Of a DNA stretch of 64,000 bases, positions 9,587 through 16,817 are shown piece after piece. Where the stretch lies: assembly GCA_964558465.1 (NCBI GenBank), contig CAZLEF010000008.1, positions 45,025-109,024 on the forward strand, read 5' to 3'. The notes below the pieces were generated by a model. That model searched no databases and was not told where the DNA came from. It worked only from the letters and a program-made list of their open reading frames with translations. The translations under genes and the position numbers were made by a program. This DNA comes from JACJYC01 sp964558465 (GTDB taxonomy: Bacteria; Bacteroidota; Bacteroidia; Chitinophagales; Saprospiraceae). Every line of letters starts with the position of its first letter. The first letter of the stretch is position 1.

Positions 9587-10288
9587 CTACCGGTTATTCT
9601 GCCGATTATACAATTCAACATAATAAATGATGCGCTCCAGGTTGTTCATATAACTATCCTGGAACAAAAGGGAATAATCTTCTTTCGTATCTTCCAGAAA
9701 TTGCCGGGCAATACCGGCATCTTTTGCAAACAATGTATTTGCCAGCTTTTCAGAGGGGGCTTTTTTCCAGTTTTTTAAAGCAATTCTTTCCCCGTTTAAC
9801 CCAACCGCATACCAGATAGTTACATACTGTTCGGCAGCGTATTTTTGAATTTTTTTACCTTCTTTCTTCCTTTTTATAAAGTCATCGGCCCTGGCCTCCG
9901 TTGTGTAAATACCGTTTCGATATTCCTGTGAATACATCCATATGGCGCCCGCAGCCAACACGACATAGGCGGCTCCGTTCACTATCCTGTAGCGATTGCC
10001 GCAATCATCCTTATAACCAAAAAAAGGAGCGTCTTCATATTTGTAATAGGTGTCGCCAAAATTGACAGTCCCTAAATATTGCTGGTGCTGGTAGCCCAGT
10101 TTGATTTTATTCCGGGCTTCATTGTAATTGCCGGCGAATTTCACGGAGTCAGTCAAAAAATCTTCAACCGTTTCGTAAATACCCGCTTTTTGAGGATAAA
10201 CCATGTCTTTTTGCCCGAAATAGACATTGGATTGGCTAAAAGCTTGCCATGCGAATAATGTGAACAGGAAAATTGTTGTATTTTTCAT
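9587..10288 (-). CDS. Exported hypothetical protein
   Basis: 233 residues, ATG 10288. A clear signal peptide (KNTTIFLFTLFAWQAFSQS) predicts a periplasmic or outer-membrane-facing product. The mature part is rich in Tyr, Lys and Asp. It has a hydrophobic stretch around residues 108-122 (NGAAYVVLAAGAIWMYS) that could be a membrane or amphipathic segment, followed by a basic helical region (FIKRKKEGKKIQKYAAEQY). No named domain is recognised. The gene is monocistronic. Its GC content is lower than its neighbours. Confidence 0.7.
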   Translation of the reverse strand: MKNTTIFLFTLFAWQAFSQSNVYFGQKDMVYPQKAGIYETVEDFLTDSVKFAGNYNEARNKIKLGYQHQQYLGTVNFGDTYYKYEDAPFFGYKDDCGNRYRIVNGAAYVVLAAGAIWMYSQEYRNGIYTTEARADDFIKRKKEGKKIQKYAAEQYVTIWYAVGLNGERIALKNWKKAPSEKLANTLFAKDAGIARQFLEDTKEDYSLLFQDSYMNNLERIIYYVELYNRQNNR

Positions 10289-10396
10289 GGTGAAAAGCGT
10301 TTTGAAATATGGATATCAGCTATGTGATGTGGTTGTTACCATACTTTCTTCAACAGGCAAGGAATTTTTAACATTCCGCTTAAACTTTAACAAAAA

Positions 10397-10746
10397 ATGC
10401 CCTACAGCGAATTTTTAGCCGAACGGGTGCGCAACCGGTTCGCCTCTTCCGGAAGCGTCCTTGAAAAAAAATGATGGGCGGACTTGTTTTTATGGTCCAT
10501 GAAAAAATGTGCATCGGCGTGGATACCGACCGCAAGTCGGGCGAGGACCGCCTCATGGTGCGGGTCGGCAAAGCTGACTATGAAGACCTGCTCCTCCGCC
10601 CCGGCTGCCGGGAAATGGATTTCACCGGAAAACCCATGAAAGGCTTTCTGTTCGTCTACCCGGAAGGTTTTGACAGCGATGCCGACCTCGATTTTTGGGT
10701 AGAAAAGGCTTTGTTGTTCAACCGGGAGGCGAAGGCGGACAAGTGA
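10397..10746 (+). pseudogene. TfoX N-terminal domain protein interrupted by a -1 frameshift in an A8 run
   Basis: ATG 10397 opens MPYSEFLAERVRNRF, the usual start of a TfoX-N domain (PF04993-like). This frame stops at TGA 10472-10474, right after an eight-A run (10464-10471). The rest of the domain continues in the next frame: KKMMGGLVFMVHEKMCIGV, LMVRVG, REMDFTGKPMKGFLFV, ending at 10746. Adding one A restores about 117 residues, the normal size of a stand-alone TfoX-N protein. The cause could be an assembly homopolymer error, a genuine inactivating mutation, or slippage on A8. TfoX-N proteins of this type are small cytoplasmic proteins of unclear function. Confidence 0.75.
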
Positions 10747-10831
10747 CCGGCGGCGCCGAACCACGTGGATACCGGAACAGAGATTCCCCGCCCGGATGCC
10801 GCATCCGCCAAAATCCGTTATCTTTGCCTGC

Positions 10832-12394
10832 ATGAGCCGTTTTTTCAACACCACCGGTCTTTGTAATCCTGCGGATCACTACATGGTGGATCCCTTCCGG
10901 AATCTTTATGACGATGTTTCCCGCCTCATTGGATCCAAACAATATTTCCTGATCCATGCCCCCAGGCAGACCGGCAAAACCACCTTTCTCCACCAACTGG
11001 CCCACCGCCTCAATCGCGAAGGGAAATACGTCGCTACGGTGTGTTCGCTGGAATCGGCCGGGTATCCGAGTATTACCGTCGAAGACGCGAATATGGTGTT
11101 TATCCGGACCATATACCGGATGGCTCCAATTTTTGTCGATCCGGCTTTTTTACCCCCGCAACCCGACCTTTACGACAAAAGTCCCTCCTTGCTGGGAGAT
11201 TACCTCACCAACTGGTGCAGGGCCCTGCCCAAACCTCTGGTATTATTGCTGGATGAAGTGGATTCGCTTTACGACGACGTACTTATCTCCACCCTGCGCC
11301 AACTCCGGGACGGCTTCCAGACCCGGCCCGCCAATTTTCCCCAGTCAGTGGCCTTGGTCGGGCTTCGCGATATCCGTGAATACCGCCTGCGCGCTCGCGC
11401 CGGCAACCCCTCCATCGGCGCAGGCTCCCCTTTTAATGTGAAGGCTAAATCTTTTTTCCTGCCCACTTTCAGGCGGGAAGAAGTCCGCAGCCTCCTGGAT
11501 CAACATACCCGGGACACCGGCCAGGTTTTTTCAGATGCGGTTTTTGAAAAACTGTACGAATACTCCGGCGGCCAGCCCTGGCTCACTAATGCCCTGGCCA
11601 ATGAAATTGTAGCCGAGCTATTGGATAACGACTACACCCGCCAAATCACTCCCGACCTGGTGGAGGAAGCCAAAGAACGCCTCATCGCCCAACGCCAAAC
11701 CCACCTGGACAGCCTCGCCGACAAGATCGACGACCCCAGGGTGCGCCCCATCCTGATGAGCATCATCAACGGCGAACCCCCGGCTTTCGACGGCTACAAC
11801 GACGCCCTCCGCTATTGTCGCGATCTGGGTATCATAACCCAAGAAAGTCCTGTTCAGTTTTCCAACCCGATCTATCGCGAAATCATCACACGCATCCTCA
11901 ACAGCAGTTTTACAGACGGCATTAATCAGGACCTTGTACAAACCGCGTGGTACCTCCACCCCGATGGTCGCCTTGACATGGACAAACTCCTGTCCGCCTT
12001 TATCGAATTTTATCGCCGGCATTCCGAATCCTGGCTCGAGCGTTATCAATACAAGGAAGCCGGCCATCAGCTCCTGCTCATGGCTTTTCTCCAACGCATC
12101 ATCAACGGCGGAGGCCGAATCGAACGCGAAATGGCCGTCGGCAACGGCCGTACCGATCTGGCGGTTTTCTGGAAGGACCAGGTCATCCCTATCGAACTGA
12201 AGATGAACCACGACAAATGGTCGGAACCCGAAGGCCTTCAACAGATCGCCCGATATATGGACAAACTGGGCCAAAAACGGGGTTATCTGGTATTGTTCGA
12301 GAAAAAACCATCAGCAGAACTGCCCTGGGAAACGCGTATCCGGCGACAGGTCCATGAAGTGGAGGGGAAAGAGTTGATTTTACTGGGCATGTGA
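10832..12394 (+). CDS. P-loop ATPase fused to a C-terminal PD-(D/E)XK nuclease-like domain
   Basis: The frame opens at 10796. I prefer ATG 10832 (MSRFFNTTGLCNPADHYMVDP, a start typical of these AAA-like proteins), giving 520 residues. Walker A is APRQTGKT at 43-50 and Walker B is LVLLLDEVD at 136-144. Residues about 300-420 form a winged-helix/linker region. The last ~100 residues contain GNGRTDLAVFWKDQVIPIELK and then EGLQQIARYMDKLGQKRGYLV, the pattern of the PDDEXK_9-type nuclease domain (D...ExK). Proteins of this class are common in Bacteroidota, sporadic between strains, and mostly uncharacterised; a DNA-directed mobile or defence role is an inference. A stem-loop with a T-rich tail follows at 12396. 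Confidence 0.8.
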   Translation: MSRFFNTTGLCNPADHYMVDPFRNLYDDVSRLIGSKQYFLIHAPRQTGKTTFLHQLAHRLNREGKYVATVCSLESAGYPSITVEDANMVFIRTIYRMAPIFVDPAFLPPQPDLYDKSPSLLGDYLTNWCRALPKPLVLLLDEVDSLYDDVLISTLRQLRDGFQTRPANFPQSVALVGLRDIREYRLRARAGNPSIGAGSPFNVKAKSFFLPTFRREEVRSLLDQHTRDTGQVFSDAVFEKLYEYSGGQPWLTNALANEIVAELLDNDYTRQITPDLVEEAKERLIAQRQTHLDSLADKIDDPRVRPILMSIINGEPPAFDGYNDALRYCRDLGIITQESPVQFSNPIYREIITRILNSSFTDGINQDLVQTAWYLHPDGRLDMDKLLSAFIEFYRRHSESWLERYQYKEAGHQLLLMAFLQRIINGGGRIEREMAVGNGRTDLAVFWKDQVIPIELKMNHDKWSEPEGLQQIARYMDKLGQKRGYLVLFEKKPSAELPWETRIRRQVHEVEGKELILLGM

Positions 12395-12395
12395 G

Positions 12396-12425
12396 GGTTG
12401 TCAAACAACCTCTTTTACCGATTTT
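12396..12425 (+). terminator. Likely terminator after the ATPase-nuclease gene
   Basis: GGTTGT, loop CAA, then ACAACC (12396-12410), followed by the T-rich stretch TCTTTTACCGATTTTTT. It begins 2 nt after the stop of the ATPase gene. The stem is only six base pairs, so efficiency is uncertain. Confidence 0.5.
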
Positions 12426-12533
12426 TTACCGCAAAGTTCCGCCGTTGCCGGCACCCGGGGAATGGAAGATTCCGGGAAAGGCATGGAATTTTTCCGTTTT
12501 CAAAAATTCTTTTCCAAAAAAACTTGCGCAATC

Positions 12534-12563
12534 AATTGGTTGCATGTATAATTGCAACCAATT
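12534..12563 (+). promoter_or_regulatory. Perfect 11-bp inverted repeat operator in front of the ArsR-type gene
   Basis: AATTGGTTGCA (12534-12544) and its exact reverse complement TGCAACCAATT (12553-12563) flank the 8-base spacer TGTATAAT. A further half-site, AGTTGCA, follows at about 12564. The repeat lies 23 bp upstream of ATG 12587. The position and symmetry fit autorepression by the winged-helix regulator it precedes. Confidence 0.7.
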
Positions 12564-12586
12564 AGTTGCATTTTAAATTTCAAGCC

Positions 12587-12907
12587 ATGCGAAGAGACGT
12601 TTTTCAAGCCATCGCCGACCCCACGAGGAGGGCCATTCTGGGCATGATTGCGCTCCAGGCTATGACGCCGAATACCCTCGCCACGCATTTTGATACGAGC
12701 CGGCAAGCGGTATCGAAGCATATTCATATTCTGACGGAGTGCCAGTTGGTTCGGCAGGAACAACAAGGCAGGGAAATCTATTACCATTTCAATCCGCAAA
12801 AAATGAAAGAAATCGCCGACTGGCTCGAACCGTTTCGCCGCTTGTGGGAGGACAGGTTCAACCAACTGGACGAAGTGTTAAACCAATTAAAAAAAAATCA
12901 GCAATGA
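12587..12907 (+). CDS. ArsR-family winged-helix repressor
   Basis: An in-frame ATG exists at 12566, but ATG 12587 (MRRDVFQAIADPTRRAILGMI) is the canonical family start; 106 residues. The winged helix spans about 3-85, with the recognition-helix region THFDTSRQAVSKHIHIL and the wing RQEQQGREIYYHF. There is no metal-binding Cys motif, so it belongs to the metal-independent sub-group that is typically paired with an SRPBCC/AHSA1 gene. That partner overlaps it here by 4 bp (ATGA, 12904-12907), indicating translational coupling. The inverted repeat at 12534-12563 is its probable operator. Confidence 0.9.
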   Translation: MRRDVFQAIADPTRRAILGMIALQAMTPNTLATHFDTSRQAVSKHIHILTECQLVRQEQQGREIYYHFNPQKMKEIADWLEPFRRLWEDRFNQLDEVLNQLKKNQQ

Positions 12908-13395
12908 GTACAGAAGTCATCAAAGATCTGACGAACGGCATCCTGCAGGTCAGCCGTGAATTTGAAGCCGGACTGCCCCTCGTGTGGCGGGCATGGACGG
13001 AGCCGGAACTCCTCGACCAATGGTGGGCGCCCAAACCCTGGCGGTGCGAAACCATCAGCATGGATTTCAGACCCGGCGGCAAATGGATATACGCGATGGT
13101 AGGCCCCGAAGGAGAGCGCCATGCCGGGGTGCAGATTTACTCCGAAATCCAGCGCGAAGCCTGGTTCAAAGGCAAGGACGCCTTTGGCGACGAGCAGGGC
13201 AATATCAATGAAGATTTACCGGTGGCGGTTTGGGAAAACACCTTTACCTCTACGCCGAAAGGCACACTGGTAAAAACCACCGCAAAATACCCCAACCCCG
13301 AGGCTCTGCAAACGGTGCTGGACATGGGCATGGAGGAAGGGCTCAAGATGGCCCAGAACAACCTGGATGAATTGTTGAAACAACTGAAAGTGTAA
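12904..13395 (+). CDS. SRPBCC (AHSA1-type) domain protein
   Basis: 163 residues from ATG 12904, overlapping the ArsR stop. Activator-of-Hsp90-homologue-type helix-grip fold: VSREFEAGLPLVWRAWTEPELLDQWWAPKP near the N-terminus, FRPGGKWIYAM in the middle, and the long C-terminal helix MGMEEGLKMAQNNLDELLKQL. Such proteins have a hydrophobic ligand cavity. In ArsR-linked pairs they are thought to bind or sequester a small hydrophobic molecule, but the ligand is not known here. Cytoplasmic. The methyltransferase start lies 1 bp after its stop, so the three genes form one operon. Confidence 0.9.
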   Translation: MSTEVIKDLTNGILQVSREFEAGLPLVWRAWTEPELLDQWWAPKPWRCETISMDFRPGGKWIYAMVGPEGERHAGVQIYSEIQREAWFKGKDAFGDEQGNINEDLPVAVWENTFTSTPKGTLVKTTAKYPNPEALQTVLDMGMEEGLKMAQNNLDELLKQLKV

Positions 13396-13396
13396 T

Positions 13397-14119
13397 ATGC
13401 GCCTTTACAACGAACTGGCAGACTGGTGGCATCTTCTTTCATCGCCCGGGGACTACGCAGAAGAAGCAGACCTTTATTGGGGCGCCATCACAAAGTACAA
13501 ACCGGATGTCCGCACCGCGCTCGAACTGGGCAGCGGAGGCGGCAACAACGCCTTCCACCTCAAGAAAAAATGCGCGTTTACCCTAACGGATATTGCGCCG
13601 GAAATGATCCGCGTAAGCAAGGGGCTCAACCCCGAATGCGCGCACTTTGTGGGCGATATGCGAGCGATCCGCCTGAACCAAACCTTCGATCTGGTTTTTA
13701 TTCATGACGCCATCATGTACATAACCACCGAAGAGGACCTGGAAAAGGTTTTCCAGACCGCAAAATTCCACCTGAATCCTGGCGGCATCCTGTTCATCAC
13801 ACCCGATTTCTTCAAGGAAACCTTTGTGCCCGGTACGGATCACGGCGGACACGACGACGGATCCAGCGGCATCCGGTACCTGGCATGGACCTACGACAGC
13901 AATCCGGACGATACGATGGTGAAAACGGAATACGTGTACCTGATGAGAGGGCAAAACGGCGAAATCCGCTGTGTACACGATCGGTCCACAGAAGGCATTT
14001 TTCCGAAAAAAACCTGGGAAGACCTTTTGATGAAAACCGGCTTCCGGGTCCACTTCGAACCCATACCACATTCCGAATTGCCGGCGGGCTCCTACTTCGG
14101 TATTGTCGCATTGCTTTAG
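13397..14119 (+). CDS. Class I SAM-dependent methyltransferase
   Basis: 240 residues, ATG 13397. The Rossmann motif I is ALELGSGGGNNA at about 41-52. Motif II acid is in FTLTDIAPEM, and the post-I/II segment FVGDMRAIRL is followed by DLVFIHDAIMYI, the usual methyltransferase order. A short beta-rich substrate cap follows (HGGHDDGSSGIRYLAW). The substrate cannot be told from sequence. It is the third gene of the ArsR-SRPBCC operon and starts immediately after the SRPBCC stop, so it should be controlled by the same operator. Confidence 0.88.
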   Translation: MRLYNELADWWHLLSSPGDYAEEADLYWGAITKYKPDVRTALELGSGGGNNAFHLKKKCAFTLTDIAPEMIRVSKGLNPECAHFVGDMRAIRLNQTFDLVFIHDAIMYITTEEDLEKVFQTAKFHLNPGGILFITPDFFKETFVPGTDHGGHDDGSSGIRYLAWTYDSNPDDTMVKTEYVYLMRGQNGEIRCVHDRSTEGIFPKKTWEDLLMKTGFRVHFEPIPHSELPAGSYFGIVALL

Positions 14120-14187
14120 ATGCCGGCCCTGAGAACGGAGGTCTTCCCTGAGTGCGCACATGAATACATAAAAAGCGGTCATTTGGA

Positions 14188-14352
14188 CTAGTGCCCCTGG
14201 CATTAAGTAACTTAACAGATTAAATGAGACCATTTTGCCGCCAGACAAGGCGCGAGGCGGGAGCATAGCGGGACTATGTGACCAACGAGCAACGCAGTAT
14301 GGCGGTAAAAGGGGCCATTTAGCGTTAAGGAATTTAGTGCCGGGGGCACTAG
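14188..14352. repeat. 165-bp MITE-like element with long imperfect terminal inverted repeats
   Basis: The ends CTAGTGCCCCTGGCATTAAG (14188 on) and the complement of ...GTGCCGGGGGCACTAG (to 14352) match over about 25 of 31 bases. An inner pair (TAAATGAGACCATTTTGCCG and its near-complement) continues the symmetry. The centre holds a smaller hairpin, CATAG-CGGGA-CTATG. No coding capacity. It sits between the methyltransferase and the TetR gene. Confidence 0.7.
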
Positions 14353-14501
14353 CATCCGGCCCGACCGACGAGACGTCGGCGGTACAAAGAGAGAACGCCG
14401 GAAAGACTGCAGACTGCCAACTGCAGACTGAATACTTCCCTCCCATTCATCCCCCAAATCCAACCATCCACCCTCCCAATTCCGCAATTTATTCGGAAAT
14501 A

Positions 14502-14533
14502 TTTGACAAAATGAACACTGTTCAGTAAATTTG
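14502..14533 (+). promoter_or_regulatory. Bacteroidota promoter with embedded TetR operator
   Basis: TTTG (14502-14505), a 20-nt spacer, then TAAATTTG (14526-14533), an exact match to TTTG-N20-TAnnTTTG. The spacer contains the symmetric 13-mer TGAACA-C-TGTTCA (14512-14524), well placed to block RNA polymerase. The ATG of the TetR gene is 17 nt downstream of the -7 element. Confidence 0.75.
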
Positions 14534-14550
14534 CAGTGTAAATCATTTCA

Positions 14551-15159
14551 ATGGGAATCACAGAGCGAAAAGAACGGGAAAAACAGGAACTCAAACAACA
14601 TATCCTGGACGCGGCCATGGCCCTGTTTGTGGAACTGGGGTACGAAAAAACCTCGATCCGCAACATCGCCGAACGCATCGAGTACAGCCCGGGTACCATC
14701 TACCTGTATTTCAAGGATAAAGCGGACATCTTCCTGGAACTGCATACGATGGCGTTTGAGTTGTTGTTCAAACACCTGGCCGTAGTGAAGGAGATCGAAG
14801 ACCCGATGGAAAGGCTCCGCACGCTCGGGCAAATGTTCCTCCAATTCGCCATTGACAACCCCGATTTGTACGACCTGATGTTCATCCTCCGCGAACCTAT
14901 GGAAGCCCTTGGACACCAATGCGGTTGGGAAGAAGGTTTCAAAAACTACGACCTGCTCAAGGATACTGTCGTCGAAGCCATGGACAAGGGATTGATCAAA
15001 AAAGAAGACCCCGATGTGATCAGCCTCGCCGCCTGGGGCCTCGTCCACGGCCTGGCCTCCCTCTGGATCCGGAAACGTTTTAAAATGTTGCCGGAAGAAA
15101 TCGTCAAACCTTTGATCCTGAAAGCGGCGGATGAACTTTGTAACAGGTTGAGGAACTGA
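14551..15159 (+). CDS. TetR/AcrR-family transcriptional repressor of the efflux operon
   Basis: 202 residues, ATG 14551. The N-terminal TetR DNA-binding domain spans about 10-60: ILDAAMALFVELGYEKTSIRNIAER and then SPGTIYLYFKDKADIF, the family signature. The rest is an all-helical ligand-binding and dimerisation domain. It is immediately followed by tolC-adaptor-RND genes, the classic arrangement for an AcrR-like regulator. Its promoter contains a palindrome, TGAACACTGTTCA, and a near copy (11 of 13 bases) lies upstream of the tolC-type gene. This suggests that it represses both itself and the pump until a ligand binds. Confidence 0.92.
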   Translation: MGITERKEREKQELKQHILDAAMALFVELGYEKTSIRNIAERIEYSPGTIYLYFKDKADIFLELHTMAFELLFKHLAVVKEIEDPMERLRTLGQMFLQFAIDNPDLYDLMFILREPMEALGHQCGWEEGFKNYDLLKDTVVEAMDKGLIKKEDPDVISLAAWGLVHGLASLWIRKRFKMLPEEIVKPLILKAADELCNRLRN

Positions 15160-15186
15160 GGAAGTGCGTGCCGCGCAGAAGGCGCG

Positions 15187-15250
15187 GAGGAATTGAGGGA
15201 TGATTTTTTGAAAGATTTCGATTCCTCAATAATCAGTTACTCAATTCCTC
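15187..15250. repeat. Inverted repeat between tetR and tolC-type genes
   Basis: GAGGAATTGAG (15187-15197) is matched exactly by CTCAATTCCTC (15240-15250), enclosing a 42-base spacer with a T6 run and another ATTCCTCAAT copy. It may act as a weak terminator or attenuator between the two transcripts, or be another spacer repeat. Confidence 0.45.
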
Positions 15251-15285
15251 AAAAAAGACTGTTGTTTATTTTTTTGCCAATTTCC

Positions 15286-15298
15286 TAAACACTGTCCA
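15286..15298 (+). promoter_or_regulatory. Candidate second TetR operator, upstream of the efflux operon
   Basis: TAAACACTGTCCA matches TGAACACTGTTCA at 11 of 13 positions. It ends 11 bp before ATG 15310. A TTTG lies upstream at 15273-15276, but no convincing -7 element follows at the expected distance. Confidence 0.45.
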
Positions 15299-15309
15299 TT
15301 TTCTAAATA

Positions 15310-16665
15310 ATGTTTATCATGTTGACCTTAAAACACCCAAAGATCGTTGTCCTGCTTTGTTTATTACCCGGTTCAGGCCTGTTGACCGCCCAAAAAACCG
15401 TGCTTGACGGCTATATCCGGGATGCCTGGCAAAACAATCACGGGCTGCAGGAAAAACAGTTCCAGGCCCAAAAGGCTGAAATCGCTGCCGACGAAGCCCG
15501 CCGGTTGAACCTTCCGACCGCAACTTTCGGGGTCAATTACTCCCTCGCCGCCGGCGGCCGGAGCATCGACCTTCCCCTCGGCGACCTGCTCAATCCGGTA
15601 TACAATACCCTCAACGATCTCACCGGTACCAACCAGTTCTCGCCCCTGAAAAATGTGAAGGAACAACTGGCGCCCAACAACTTTTACGACGCTAAAGTGC
15701 GGGTTGTCCAGCCGGTTTTTAACCGCGACATCTACTACAACCAGCAGATCAAAAAGGAACAGGTAAACCTCCAGGGTATCGATATCAACCAAACCAGGCG
15801 GCAATTGGCCCGCGACATCAAACTGGCATATTTCCAGTACCTGCAGGCCGCCGAAGCCATCCGCATTTATAAAACCGGTCTTGAATTGCTGGCCGAAAGC
15901 AAGCGGGTCAACCAGAGCCTGGTCACCAACGGCGCCGCCCTGCCCGGTGTCCTCGTCCGGCTTGACGGTGAAACCAGCGCCCTGCAGGCGCAACTGGATC
16001 AGGCGCAGGTGGCCGCCCAAAACGCCGCCGCCTGGTTCAACCACCTGCTACAACGGGATTATGCCGCTCCCATCATCATCGACTCGCTTTTCCTGGATAT
16101 TCCCGGAAGAACCCTCGAAACGCAGGCCGGTTCCCGCGAAGAATTGCAACAACTCGAATCCGCAGCCCGGATCCAAAACCTGGTGCTGGCCCAACAGGAA
16201 TCCTACGCCAAACCGAAAGTGGGCGCTCAACTGGACCTCGGCAGCCAGGGTTTCAACTTCGAATGGGGCGGCTATGCTTTGTTGGGGGTATCCGTGGAGA
16301 TCCCGATCTACGCCGGCAAACGAAACCTGCTCAAAATCCAGCAAACCAAACTGGAACTGAATGCCCTGCAGGCAAAAAAGGAACAGGTCCGGGATTTCAT
16401 CGCCCTGCAGGCGGCCACCAACCGGAATTCGCTCGAAGCCCATTTCAGCGCCTTCAACAGTTATTCCGACCAGATCCGCTCGGCCCGCCGCTATTATTCC
16501 GATATCCAACGGCGATACCGCGAAGGCCAGGCGAATTTTATCGAGGTCCTGGACGCCCGCACCCAGGTAACCAACGCCGAACTCCAGCAATCCATCGCCC
16601 GGTACAAGGTCTGGTGGCAATTGGCTGAGATTGAATTTGCAGACGCTGCCTATCCCCTCGACTGA
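15310..16665 (+). CDS. TolC-family outer-membrane efflux channel
   Basis: 451 residues. ATG 15310 is used, although ATG 15319 (MLTLKHPKIVVLLCLLPG) is an alternative. A signal peptide ends at GLLTAQK. Two TolC-type coiled-coil repeats follow, with long heptad helices, LARDIKLAYFQYLQAAEAIRIY in the first half and RYREGQANFIEVLDARTQV in the second. The latter is the family signature near the C-terminus. It should form the trimeric outer-membrane duct that docks onto the adaptor and RND pump encoded next. The spacer to the adaptor gene is 152 bp of degenerate tandem repeats. Confidence 0.92.
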   Translation: MFIMLTLKHPKIVVLLCLLPGSGLLTAQKTVLDGYIRDAWQNNHGLQEKQFQAQKAEIAADEARRLNLPTATFGVNYSLAAGGRSIDLPLGDLLNPVYNTLNDLTGTNQFSPLKNVKEQLAPNNFYDAKVRVVQPVFNRDIYYNQQIKKEQVNLQGIDINQTRRQLARDIKLAYFQYLQAAEAIRIYKTGLELLAESKRVNQSLVTNGAALPGVLVRLDGETSALQAQLDQAQVAAQNAAAWFNHLLQRDYAAPIIIDSLFLDIPGRTLETQAGSREELQQLESAARIQNLVLAQQESYAKPKVGAQLDLGSQGFNFEWGGYALLGVSVEIPIYAGKRNLLKIQQTKLELNALQAKKEQVRDFIALQAATNRNSLEAHFSAFNSYSDQIRSARRYYSDIQRRYREGQANFIEVLDARTQVTNAELQQSIARYKVWWQLAEIEFADAAYPLD

Positions 16666-16679
16666 ATCTAAATTGTTGA

Positions 16680-16815
16680 TTTGTTGATGCGTTGATTTGT
16701 TGATTCGATGGGTTTCGTTTCAATCCAACCAATCGAATCAATCGAATCAACCGACCACGCTGCGGCGTGGCGAATCAATCCAATCAATCGAATCAATCCA
16801 ATCAATCGAATCAAT
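16680..16815. repeat. Degenerate GATTGATTC/AATCAATCG tandem repeat spacer
   Basis: The 136-bp spacer begins with repeats of TTGTTGATTTGTTGATGCG and continues with about ten copies of AATCAATCG/C-type nonamers. These are interrupted by the short palindrome CCACGCTGCGGCGTGG. It has no coding potential and ends at the start codon of the adaptor gene. Confidence 0.7.
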
Positions 16816-16817
16816 AA

